Part shown: one piece after another, positions 44,229 through 52,324 of the stretch
Position numbering within the stretch: position 1 is the stretch's first letter
How the letters are laid out: each line of letters opens with the position of its first letter
Assembly: GCA_902800795.1 (NCBI GenBank)
Contig: CADCFQ010000017.1
Location: 1-55,019 of the forward strand
Reading direction: 5' to 3'
DNA length: 55,019 nt
Source: an uncultured Ruminococcus sp.
Lineage (GTDB): Bacteria; Bacillota; Clostridia; Oscillospirales; Ruminococcaceae
The notes under the pieces: generated by a model
Database searches by the model: none
What the model was told of the DNA's origin: nothing
What the model saw: the letters and a program-made list of their open reading frames with translations, nothing else
Program-made: the position numbers and the translations under genes

Positions 44229-44798
44229 TCAAAGCATTGGAGTTTCGCCGGGTGCAGGACTGGCGTTTAGCATAATGCTTGTCGCTTTAACAGTAAGATA
44301 TGGTACATAGTTTGAGATATAGCTTGCACTTTTCTCGATCTCTTTAGTGTATTTTTGAATCTCACTGGGCTGCGGTCTGTATGATGTTATCATGTTGGCA
44401 CAATTGGCTTTGAAATCAGCTTCTAAGATCTTCTTGATATCATTATATTTCTGTCTTGTGCTCAACTCAACACGAACCGTTCCATGACCTGCAAGTTTTA
44501 CAGTCTGGTTATTGCTGTCAATATATATGATAGCACTGTCAAAGCCTATTTTGACAGTTGTTTCAACGCCCGGTTCAATATAAACAACTTCTTCTTTAGG
44601 CGTGCTTACAGGAGCACTTGCCTGCGGCTGAGCAGGAACCTGATTGTTTACAGGTGCCGCTGTGCCGGCATCAGGTGCAGGAGCAGCCTGTGCATTATCC
44701 TCGGGCTTTTTCATGCCCTCTTTGAATTTCGATTTATCAGCCGAACCGTTGAGCTTGCCGTCATCTAAAAAATCAGCAACTTTATCAAGAAATCCCAT
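44229..44798 (-). CDS. Unknown protein with Pro/Ala-rich linker, possible truncated SPFH-like domain
   Basis: 189 residues. A short charged N-terminus, a Pro/Ala/Gln linker (about 35-68), then a beta-rich domain. Its KLAGHGTVRVEL and YLTVKATSIMLN stretches recall the strand-turn pattern of SPFH/band-7 proteins such as the one at 53886. No signal peptide or membrane helix. The SPFH link is a weak visual resemblance. Confidence 0.5.
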   Translation of the reverse strand: MGFLDKVADFLDDGKLNGSADKSKFKEGMKKPEDNAQAAPAPDAGTAAPVNNQVPAQPQASAPVSTPKEEVVYIEPGVETTVKIGFDSAIIYIDSNNQTVKLAGHGTVRVELSTRQKYNDIKKILEADFKANCANMITSYRPQPSEIQKYTKEIEKSASYISNYVPYLTVKATSIMLNASPAPGETPML

Positions 44799-44801
44799 GA
44801 T

Positions 44802-45761
44802 CTATCTCTCCTTATTAAGTCCTAAGAATGCAGCACCTATGATGCCTGCATCATTTCCAAGCTTTGCGATCACGATCTCAGTATTCTTCTCGGAATTCTT
44901 GGTGTAGATCTCCTTGGCAACAAGCTCTTTGAGGGGCAGAAGCAGAGGGTCGCCCTCGTTGCAGACACCACCGCCTATGCAAAGGATATCAGGCTGGAAA
45001 ATGTTGATGGTGTTTGTGATGCCGCAGGCAAGATAGCGGATATACTTGTCCACGACTTCTTTTCCTGCTCTATCGCCTGCCCTCATAGCATTGAAAGCTG
45101 TTCTTGCAGATACCTTGCCGTCTTCCTCGTTCATTTTCCACATGATCGAGTTCTTGTCCTCAAACATCGCTTCCTTTGTCATCCTTACAAGACCGGTAGC
45201 AGAGGAGAATACCTCAAAGCAGCCCTTTCTTCCGCAGGTACATTCTGGACCGTTGGGGTCAATTACGGTGTGGCCGATCTCGGCGCCTGCAAAGTTGAAA
45301 CCGGAATAGATCTTGCCGCCGATAATGATACCGCCGCCGACACCTGTTCCGAGAGTGATGCATACCGCATCGTTTGCTCCCTTTGCAGCTCCAGCCACGA
45401 ACTCACCGTAGGCAGCAGCATTTGCATCGTTCTCAACAAAGCAGGGCTTGTTGATGAATGTCTGCATAAGCTTTACAACGGGGAAATTTAGAAACCCGAG
45501 ATTGTTTGAATACTCGATAACTCCTGTTTCGGAATTTGCAGTTCCCGGTGTTCCGATGCCGACGGATTCAATCTCATCCTCTGTGAGTCCCGCCTGCTTT
45601 GTAGCTTCAAGAGCGACCTTTGCCATGTCTCTGCAGATATCCTCTGCAGGTCTCGGAAGGTTTGTCTTGCAGGTGGATTTTGAGATTATCTCAAAATTCT
45701 CATTTACAACACCTGCTTTGATATTGGTACCTCCAAGATCAATGCCGATATAGTATTTCAT
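44802..45761 (-). CDS. ROK-family glucokinase
   Basis: 319 residues. ATP site DLGGTNIKAGVV, sugar site ENDANAAAYGE, GTGVGGGII, and the zinc-binding ROK motif CTCGRKGCFE. Phosphorylates glucose or a related hexose. Adjacent to mannose-6-phosphate isomerase. No DNA-binding domain, so an enzyme rather than a ROK repressor. Confidence 0.88.
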   Translation of the reverse strand: MKYYIGIDLGGTNIKAGVVNENFEIISKSTCKTNLPRPAEDICRDMAKVALEATKQAGLTEDEIESVGIGTPGTANSETGVIEYSNNLGFLNFPVVKLMQTFINKPCFVENDANAAAYGEFVAGAAKGANDAVCITLGTGVGGGIIIGGKIYSGFNFAGAEIGHTVIDPNGPECTCGRKGCFEVFSSATGLVRMTKEAMFEDKNSIMWKMNEEDGKVSARTAFNAMRAGDRAGKEVVDKYIRYLACGITNTINIFQPDILCIGGGVCNEGDPLLLPLKELVAKEIYTKNSEKNTEIVIAKLGNDAGIIGAAFLGLNKER

Positions 45762-45779
45762 ATATGTTCCTCCATATAA

Positions 45780-46037
45780 TTATTTTTCTTCTTCTGTTTC
45801 TTCCTCGTCATCATATTCGTGGAAGTTTATTTCCTCCTTGGTTTTTTGAGGTTCGGGCTTTGCAAACTTCTTTTCAAGAATGCTGTATACCACCAGATAC
45901 AAAAGCTCAAGTCCTATAAATATCAGAAGTCCTATCCAGAACCCGAGATCAAACACAACTGCGAGCACTATCGCTATGATAAGAGCACATATCTCGCCGA
46001 TCTCCTTGCCGAGGTTCAATTTCAGATTGCCAAACAT
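45780..46037 (-). CDS. Small two-helix membrane protein
   Basis: 85 residues: an amphipathic start, two membrane helices (about 15-32 and 35-55), and a strongly acidic tail (HEYDDEEETEEEK). Function unknown. Packed between manA (4 bp) and the glucokinase gene. Confidence 0.65.
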   Translation of the reverse strand: MFGNLKLNLGKEIGEICALIIAIVLAVVFDLGFWIGLLIFIGLELLYLVVYSILEKKFAKPEPQKTKEEINFHEYDDEEETEEEK

Positions 46038-46041
46038 AGCC

Positions 46042-47007
46042 TTACACCCGGTCTATCTTGGTGAGCACGAATGTGCATTTGCCGCTTACAGTATAGCTGC
46101 CGCTTGCGGCACTAAGAAAAACGCTGTCTCCCTTTACCGCTGAAACGCTCTCGCCGCCACAGGTTATTACAGGCTCGCCTTCAAGAACAAGAATGCTGTT
46201 AAAGCTTGTCTTATCAGCTTCAAGCTCTGCTTTGTCGGATACATTCACTCTGTATGTCGTGAAATACTCGCACTTTGAAAGCAGCTTGATATCATATCCG
46301 TCCTTCTGCTCAACAGGAGTTTCGGGATACTGCTCGGCAGGTGCCAGCTTTGTGACCTCCTTTGCCTTTTCGATATGAAGCTCTCTCGGCTTGCCGTCCT
46401 TGCCGACACGTCCGTAGTCATAGATGCGGTAGGTGGTGTTGGAGTTCTGCTGTATCTCTGCGATAAGGATGCCCTTGCCGATAGCGTGAAGTGTCCCCGA
46501 CCTGATAAAGAACACATCTCCCTTATGAACGGGAACGTTGTTTGTCACTTCAAGGAGAGTGTTATCCATTATCCTCTTAGCAAACTCTTCCTTGCTTATC
46601 TCGTGCTTGAAGCCGTAAAGAAGCTCTGCCCCCTCGTCACAGTCAACGACATACCACATCTCGGTTTTTCCGTATTCGCCCTCGACACGCTGAGCGTATT
46701 CGTTGTCCGGGTGTACCTGAACGGAAAGATTGTCCTTGGCATCGATAAGCTTTATAAGGATAGGGAAGCTTTCAAATCTTTCGCAGGCTGTTCCAAGTAC
46801 CGCCTTGCCCTCCTTTTCGATATACTGAGAAAGAGTAAGTCCTTTGAACTCGCCGTCTGCTATAACGCTTTCTCCGTCCTTGTGACACGAAAGCTCCCAG
46901 CTCTCAGCGACCTTGTCAAAGTCACATTTCTTTCCATATTCATCTCTTAGTCTGGTCCCGCCCCAAAGATAGTCTTTAAAAGCGGGCTCAAGTTTAAATA
47001 AAGCCAT
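46042..47007 (-). CDS. manA: Mannose-6-phosphate isomerase, class I
   Basis: 321 residues, short class I cupin form. Zinc ligands in VQVHPDNEYA and the later SGTLHAIG, with the WELS motif near residue 37. Interconverts mannose-6-P and fructose-6-P. The only possible start is ATG 47007, since an in-frame TGA lies 9 nt upstream, yet its ribosome site is 21 nt away behind a hairpin (see 47014-47035). Confidence 0.93.
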   Translation of the reverse strand: MALFKLEPAFKDYLWGGTRLRDEYGKKCDFDKVAESWELSCHKDGESVIADGEFKGLTLSQYIEKEGKAVLGTACERFESFPILIKLIDAKDNLSVQVHPDNEYAQRVEGEYGKTEMWYVVDCDEGAELLYGFKHEISKEEFAKRIMDNTLLEVTNNVPVHKGDVFFIRSGTLHAIGKGILIAEIQQNSNTTYRIYDYGRVGKDGKPRELHIEKAKEVTKLAPAEQYPETPVEQKDGYDIKLLSKCEYFTTYRVNVSDKAELEADKTSFNSILVLEGEPVITCGGESVSAVKGDSVFLSAASGSYTVSGKCTFVLTKIDRV

Positions 47008-47013
47008 AAAAAT

Positions 47014-47035
47014 TCACCCGTAGGTGATCCTCCTT
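47014..47035 (-). other. Structured ribosome binding site of manA
   Basis: AAGGAGG (47035-47029, minus strand) lies 21 nt before ATG 47007, too far for normal initiation. Between them TCACC/GGTGA form a 5-bp hairpin with 4-nt loop (47027-47014). Folding it shortens the effective spacing to about 7 nt. Confidence 0.5.
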
Positions 47036-47060
47036 CCGGTAGACACAATTTTACCTATAT

Positions 47061-47089
47061 ATAATACCACATTTTATTATTCAAGTCAA
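47061..47089 (-). promoter_or_regulatory. Promoter of the manA-pyrF gene run
   Basis: Minus strand TTGACT (47089-47084), 17-bp spacer, TATTAT (47066-47061). The eight genes after it down to pyrF are separated by at most about 52 bp without a clear terminator. Confidence 0.72.
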
Positions 47090-47200
47090 CATTTTTTAAA
47101 TAAAACGCTCACTTTTTCGCCATTATTCTCACCCTTTTTGATATTCTCACATTTGCAGGCTTATGGATGCTGTGTTTTTGAATATCTTTGCGGTTGACTC

Positions 47201-47229
47201 TTTACAATCTGAAGCTTTTGTGCTATAAT
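47201..47229 (+). promoter_or_regulatory. Promoter of dnaD-dnaI
   Basis: TTTACA, 17-bp spacer, TATAAT with TGC extended -10; leader of about 28 nt. Confidence 0.75.
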
Positions 47230-47263
47230 TTTATATAACTTATTTTGTACTGGAAGGTCTCTT

Positions 47264-48262
47264 ATGAAGTATTATTTTGACTGTGATAAATGGGGCAGCG
47301 TTTTCAGCGTTCCTTCATGTGTTGCAAACAACTGCCTGAAGCTTTGTGACGGTGCTTTTCTCAAGGTGCTGATCTATGCTCTTGCGCAGAATTCACACGA
47401 GCTGGAAGGCGGACAGATCGCTTCGGCCTGCGGCGTCAGCGAGAGCGTTGTTGACGATGCGTTCAAATACTGGCAGAGCTGCGGTGTTCTTTCTTCCGGA
47501 GAGATAAAACCAGCTGCTCCGGCTGCTGCCGCTCCCAAGACCGAGCAGGTAGGCACAGTCAGGGCTATTGATCCTACAGCAGCCAATGTGGGAAATAAGC
47601 TTGCTATAAGATATACAAATTCGGAGATCCTTGAAAAGACAAAGAACGACAAGGATCTTGCACATCTCCCAAGCGAGATACAGACATTTTTAAAGCGCAC
47701 GATAAACTCTACCGAGCAGGGCGAGCTGATAGCTCTTTATGAATACTATGGTTTTGATGTCCCTTCTATTCTTCTTACCGCCCAGTATTGCTTTATGATC
47801 GAGAAGACAAGGATAGCTTATCTTGTTCAGGTAATGAAGAGCTGGTATGAAAAGGATATCACCTCCTATGACAAGATAGAGAAGGAGATAATCAGAGCCA
47901 GCGCTGCAAGGGACTATCAGAACAGAGTTTTAAAAGCTTTCGGCATAGTAACAAAGCCCACACCGACACAGGTGGAATACATAAAGTCCTGGCAGGAAAT
48001 GGGCTTTACTATCGAGATGCTGGAGATCGCATATAACAAGTGTATGGACAACACCAACAAGCTCAACTTCAAGTATATTAACACCATACTTACCAACTGG
48101 GCGTCCAAGAGTATTTCAACTCCTGCTCAGGTAAATGAAGAGGACTCTAAGTTCAAGAGCCGCAAGGCAGATACATCAAGCACCAGGAGCACTTCCTATG
48201 ATCTTGATGAGTTTGAGCGCTTTGCAAGAGGGTTTGATCTGAGCAAGGCGAAAAAAGTCTGA
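47264..48262 (+). CDS. DnaD-domain primosome protein
   Basis: 332 residues. N-terminal winged-helix region (about 1-80), Ala/Pro-rich linker (about 84-92), then two DnaB_2/DnaD-type helical repeats (about 130-205 and 215-285), the second ending in the YIxxILxNW-type motif (FKYINTILTNWASK). Helps load replicative helicase. Next to the helicase loader. Confidence 0.88.
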   Translation: MKYYFDCDKWGSVFSVPSCVANNCLKLCDGAFLKVLIYALAQNSHELEGGQIASACGVSESVVDDAFKYWQSCGVLSSGEIKPAAPAAAAPKTEQVGTVRAIDPTAANVGNKLAIRYTNSEILEKTKNDKDLAHLPSEIQTFLKRTINSTEQGELIALYEYYGFDVPSILLTAQYCFMIEKTRIAYLVQVMKSWYEKDITSYDKIEKEIIRASAARDYQNRVLKAFGIVTKPTPTQVEYIKSWQEMGFTIEMLEIAYNKCMDNTNKLNFKYINTILTNWASKSISTPAQVNEEDSKFKSRKADTSSTRSTSYDLDEFERFARGFDLSKAKKV

Positions 48263-48277
48263 TGAACGGAGACGGAT

Positions 48278-49261
48278 ATGAAGTATACCAGAAATGCGGC
48301 CGAAAAGGCACACGAGATATTAAGAGAGCGAAGAACGGCTGCCGAGACAGAACAGCGAGACAGAACACTTATTGCTTTTTCGGCGGCTCCTGAGATAAGA
48401 ACTATGCTCAGGGCGCTTGACAAAAAGAAGTTTGAATTATTGAGATCCGTTGGATCCGGAAAGGGCGGCGCTTCCGAGGCTGTGTATAAGCTTCGTGATG
48501 AGACCGAGAGGATCAACCGCTCTATCTCCGAGATACTTGTTTCCAACGGCTTTGCTCCTGATTACATCGACTATCATTACACCTGTCCCAAATGCCGTGA
48601 TACCGGCTACCGTGACGGTGAGCGATGCCAGTGCTTTACGGAGCTTTTGCAAAGGCTGACTATAGAGGAGCTTAACGGTCTTTGCAATATGAAGATACAT
48701 TCCTTTGATGAGTTCAGGCTTGATTACTATCCTGATGAGGAGATAAACGGCGATAACTCCAGACAGCGTATGACGGTAGTTTATAATAACTGCAAGGGAT
48801 ATGCCGAGGGCTTTGAAACGGATGCTCAGTCTTTGTTTTTCTATGGTCCTACCGGACTTGGCAAAACGTTCCTATCTTCCTGTATAGCGGGAGAGGTCAT
48901 GAAAAAAGGCTTCAGCGTTGTGTTTTTCTCGGTGCCGTCACTTTTTTCACAGCTTGAGGACGAGCATTTCGGACGCTCTGACTCAAAGACTATGGATCTT
49001 CTGATGTCGGCGGATCTTGTTATCCTTGATGATCTTGGTTCGGAGTTCAAGACCAAGTTTACAGAATCCAAGCTCTACGAGATCATTAACGGCCGCATGA
49101 ACCTTGACAAGCCGGTCATCATCTCCACGAACGTCAGCGTCAGAGAGCTTCAGGAAATGTATAATGAGCGCCTTATTTCAAGAGTGATAATGAAATATGC
49201 GCCTATGCCATTTGTTGGCAGGGATATAAGACAGATAATTAGAATAAACTCTGTAAAATAA
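48278..49261 (+). CDS. Helicase loader ATPase, DnaI/DnaC-like
   Basis: 327 residues. N-terminal helicase-binding region, zinc-binding CPKCRDTGYRDGERCQC (about 107-123), and an AAA+ domain with Walker A GPTGLGKTF, Walker B LVILDDLG, and C-terminal RVIMKYAPMPFVG. Loads DnaB/DnaC helicase with the DnaD protein before it. GAACGGAG upstream. Confidence 0.9.
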   Translation: MKYTRNAAEKAHEILRERRTAAETEQRDRTLIAFSAAPEIRTMLRALDKKKFELLRSVGSGKGGASEAVYKLRDETERINRSISEILVSNGFAPDYIDYHYTCPKCRDTGYRDGERCQCFTELLQRLTIEELNGLCNMKIHSFDEFRLDYYPDEEINGDNSRQRMTVVYNNCKGYAEGFETDAQSLFFYGPTGLGKTFLSSCIAGEVMKKGFSVVFFSVPSLFSQLEDEHFGRSDSKTMDLLMSADLVILDDLGSEFKTKFTESKLYEIINGRMNLDKPVIISTNVSVRELQEMYNERLISRVIMKYAPMPFVGRDIRQIIRINSVK

Positions 49262-49263
49262 TC

Positions 49264-49297
49264 AAAGCGGTATGTTCATAACGAGCATACCGCTTTT
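49264..49297. terminator. Bidirectional terminator between dnaI and metY paralogue 3
   Basis: AAAGCGGTATG and CATACCGCTTT arms, 11-nt loop, TTTTT on the plus strand. Stem core identical to the cysK terminator at 35812-35853. Confidence 0.88.
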
Positions 49298-49313
49298 TGT
49301 ATGGCTTTTCAGT

Positions 49314-50579
49314 TTAAACTGCTGCAAGGCCTTTCTTAATGTCTTCAATAATGTCCTCGACATTTTCAAGACCAACAGAGAACCTTACCATTCCGCCGTT
49401 TATCCCACAGGCAACGAGCTGCTCATCAGTGAGCTGTCTGTGGGTTGCGGAAGCAGGATGAAGAACACAGGTGCGGATATCAGCAACGTGGACTTCGTTT
49501 GAAGCAAGCTCCAGGCTGTCCATAAATCTTACAGCTGCATCTCTGCCGCCTTTGATAACAAAGGAGATAACGCCCGAAGAACGTCCGCCCAGATACTTAA
49601 CAGCTCTGTCGTGATACTTATCACCTTCAAGAGCAGGGAAGGTGATGCTCTCTATCTTGTCGGAGCTTTTCAGAAACTGTGCGACCTTTATAGCGTTCTC
49701 ACAGTATCTGTCCATTCTTACAGGCAGGGTCTCGATTCCGAGGTTAAGCAGGAAAGAAGAGTTTGCAGCAGGGTAGCAGCCGAAGTCTCTCATAAGCTGC
49801 ATCCTTGCCTTAACAATATAAGGCGCAAAGGGATAAACCTCTGTATATACAGTCCCGTGATAGCTCTCGTCCGGCTCGGTCATACATGGGAATTTGCCCT
49901 GTGTCCAGTCAAACTTTCCGCTGTCAACTATTACACCGCCTACCTGAACAGCGTGGCCGTCAAGATACTTGGATGTTGAGTGGATAACGATATCTGCGCC
50001 CCACTCGATAGGTCTGCAAAGATAAGGAGTAGCAAAGGTGTTGTCAACGATAAGCGGCACCCCGTTTGCATGAGCACACTCAGCCCACATCTCGATATCG
50101 AAAACTGTCAGAGCAGGGTTTGCGATAGTCTCACCGAAAACAGCCTTGGTGTTCGGCTTGAATGCTGCCATGAGCTCTTCCTTGGTTGCGTCAACGTCAA
50201 CGAAGATGCACTCGATGCCCATTCTCTTGAGAGTAACGGCAAACAGGTTCACAGTTCCGCCGTAGATAGAAGAAGACGAGATAAAGCTGTCGCCTGCTTC
50301 GCAGATATTAAGGATCGACAAGAGTGAAGCTGCCTGACCCGATGATGTACACATTGCAGCGACACCGCCCTCGAGAGCAGCTATCTTCTTTTCAACAGCG
50401 TCAGTAGTCGGGTTTTCAAACCTGGAATAGATAAGGCTCTTGGTGGGGTCATCAAATACTGCTGCAACGTCGTCTGTCGAATCATAAACATAGGTGGTGC
50501 TCTGAACTATCGGCACGACTCTTGGTTCTCCGTTTTTAGGTGTGTAGCCTTCGTGCAGGCATTGTGTTTCGATCTTCAA
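49314..50579 (-). CDS. O-acetylhomoserine sulfhydrylase (MetY type), paralogue 3
   Basis: 421 residues. PLP lysine K204 in HSTSKYLDGH, YSRFENPT (51-58), and SSGQAA (79-84). Same family as the enzyme at 396 but clearly diverged. TTG 50579 is preferred because AAAGGA is 9 nt upstream; ATG 50588 touches that site. Last gene of the purB-orphan-lipoprotein-metY unit and lacking the AACGTT operators, so this copy likely supports routine methionine synthesis while paralogue 1 serves the inducible island. Confidence 0.88.
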   Translation of the reverse strand: MKIETQCLHEGYTPKNGEPRVVPIVQSTTYVYDSTDDVAAVFDDPTKSLIYSRFENPTTDAVEKKIAALEGGVAAMCTSSGQAASLLSILNICEAGDSFISSSSIYGGTVNLFAVTLKRMGIECIFVDVDATKEELMAAFKPNTKAVFGETIANPALTVFDIEMWAECAHANGVPLIVDNTFATPYLCRPIEWGADIVIHSTSKYLDGHAVQVGGVIVDSGKFDWTQGKFPCMTEPDESYHGTVYTEVYPFAPYIVKARMQLMRDFGCYPAANSSFLLNLGIETLPVRMDRYCENAIKVAQFLKSSDKIESITFPALEGDKYHDRAVKYLGGRSSGVISFVIKGGRDAAVRFMDSLELASNEVHVADIRTCVLHPASATHRQLTDEQLVACGINGGMVRFSVGLENVEDIIEDIKKGLAAV

Positions 50580-50601
50580 TGTGATCATTCCTTTCCATTT
50601 T

Positions 50602-51714
50602 TTATTCAAAATATGTAAAGCTTTTTGCGCTTTTTGCACACTGGTCGATCTTGCTCTGATCGTGTCCGTAAAATGACAAATTATATGAGATATATGTATC
50701 ATCAGCATATTCGTAGTAAGCGTTTATATTTGTCTGCTCGTCGTGACCCTTATCTGGATCGGCAGGGAAGTGGAACACAGTGACGAACCCCTTTCTGCCG
50801 CCGTCAAGTGCCCATATGTCGGCAGTCTCTATCGTGAAATAGTCGCTTGTGAGAGAGCTGATCTCTTTGATCTTATCATCAAAGCTCATAAACGGTGTCG
50901 GGTCATCGCAGTCATCTTCCTCGTTGGGATACCGCCACGCATACAGTTCAGCTTTGATATCAGCGTCCTTCTGCTGGTTCTGGAGCATGAGCTGCTTGCT
51001 CATCATTTTATGCTCACCGTTATAATCAGCGTGCCAGTAGTCCATAACTCCGTTCGGTGCAACACCCTCCGGCATAGTAAGTGTAAATCCGAAATCACCG
51101 ACCTTGAACTCAGTATCGTGCTCCATTCCAGTCACATCTGCCCCCCAGGCCGACAGCCACTGATAGGCATCGACCAGCATATAGGTATCGGACTCGGTTA
51201 TCTCAAAGCTGATATTTTCATTATCGTAGGTGCAGTTCACTTGGTCAAAGCTCATACCTTGCCCGCTTTTTAAAATGATAAGGTTTTCAAACGGTACATC
51301 GCCCAGAGCATCTTTATCGACAGTAAATGTTACTGTACCTTTTTCTCCTTCAAGGTCAATAGCCACAGGAGCTCCGACAAGTCCCACAGTACCGGATGCC
51401 ATAACGTCCTTGTCAAGCATATCTTCAAGGGAGCTTTCGCCTGTGGGGCCGGTTACGAGAAGCGTCGCTTTTGAGATGACAGAAGTTTTGGTATCGTTAA
51501 AGGTAAGCTCATAGCTTTCAGGATACTCTTCTGACATCACTTCAGAATCTTCAGTGCTCTCATCGGAAGCATCGCTTTCTTCCGCTATGCTTTCGGAAAC
51601 GGCTTCAGCCGCTGCTTTAGTTATCTTTTTTGATTTGCTGCTGCTTTCATCTGCCTCTCCGCAGGAGGCAAGACAAAGCATTGCCGCAGCTATGATAAAA
51701 ACATACTTCTTCAT
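50602..51714 (-). CDS. Lipoprotein of unknown function
   Basis: 370 residues from ATG 51714 (GGAGAG 7 nt upstream). Lipobox LASC with Cys at 18, then a Ser/Glu/Asp-rich linker to about residue 60. The beta-rich remainder includes FGFTLTMPEGV (a PsbP/DUF-like opening) and SFTYFE at the end. No catalytic motif recognised. Separated from the PLP enzyme gene by about 20 bp. Confidence 0.7.
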   Translation of the reverse strand: MKKYVFIIAAAMLCLASCGEADESSSKSKKITKAAAEAVSESIAEESDASDESTEDSEVMSEEYPESYELTFNDTKTSVISKATLLVTGPTGESSLEDMLDKDVMASGTVGLVGAPVAIDLEGEKGTVTFTVDKDALGDVPFENLIILKSGQGMSFDQVNCTYDNENISFEITESDTYMLVDAYQWLSAWGADVTGMEHDTEFKVGDFGFTLTMPEGVAPNGVMDYWHADYNGEHKMMSKQLMLQNQQKDADIKAELYAWRYPNEEDDCDDPTPFMSFDDKIKEISSLTSDYFTIETADIWALDGGRKGFVTVFHFPADPDKGHDEQTNINAYYEYADDTYISYNLSFYGHDQSKIDQCAKSAKSFTYFE

Positions 51715-51715
51715 T

Positions 51716-52324
51716 TTAGATCTCTCCAATATCTACTCTGCTCATGCTCACAGCGCTCTCCATAGCTATCCTAACAGCCCCTTTGGTATCAACACCCTGT
51801 TTTGAAAGCGTAAGAATCAGCTTTGTCAGTGCTGCTCCGAAAACTATGTGGAGCTCTGATTTCTCACAATAGGGGATAGCCAGAGCGCACATCGGCTGCC
51901 ACAGGTTTTTAAGATACGAGCACATATCCTCGCCGACAGCACAGCTTCTGACCTTGCCAAAGCTTTCGCTGCCGGCGCTTGATGAAACGAACCGCATTAT
52001 ATCCTCGATATCAGGCATAGCGGTCTTTAGTGTTCCAAGCATTGCCAGAATAGAATAACCGTCGCCTATCAGAAGTCTGTCTGTGAGTTCTCCGAAATAA
52101 TAGTGCCTTCCGTTCTTATCAGAGAAAACATCGAATACATCATTCTCCGATGCTGCGCCGGAAACGATGAACTCGCTTCTCACATCAGCCTGACAGGCAT
52201 AGCCTGCAAGACAGCCCATAGCAGACACAACAGATTCGGCGTGAATCTGGCCGTTCACGGTCATTGCGCTGACAAGTCTCTGTATCAGCGCATCAGAGCC
52301 TTTGCTTATCTGATTAGGATCCAT
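51716..52324 (-). CDS. Unknown soluble protein
   Basis: 202 residues, mostly helical, with several cysteines (C38, C44 in GCLAGYAC; later CAVGEDMC) and no membrane helix. It abuts purB with no gap and ends 1 bp before the lipoprotein start. The cysteines and tight operon position suggest a real but unnamed Clostridia family. Confidence 0.7.
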   Translation of the reverse strand: MDPNQISKGSDALIQRLVSAMTVNGQIHAESVVSAMGCLAGYACQADVRSEFIVSGAASENDVFDVFSDKNGRHYYFGELTDRLLIGDGYSILAMLGTLKTAMPDIEDIMRFVSSSAGSESFGKVRSCAVGEDMCSYLKNLWQPMCALAIPYCEKSELHIVFGAALTKLILTLSKQGVDTKGAVRIAMESAVSMSRVDIGEI

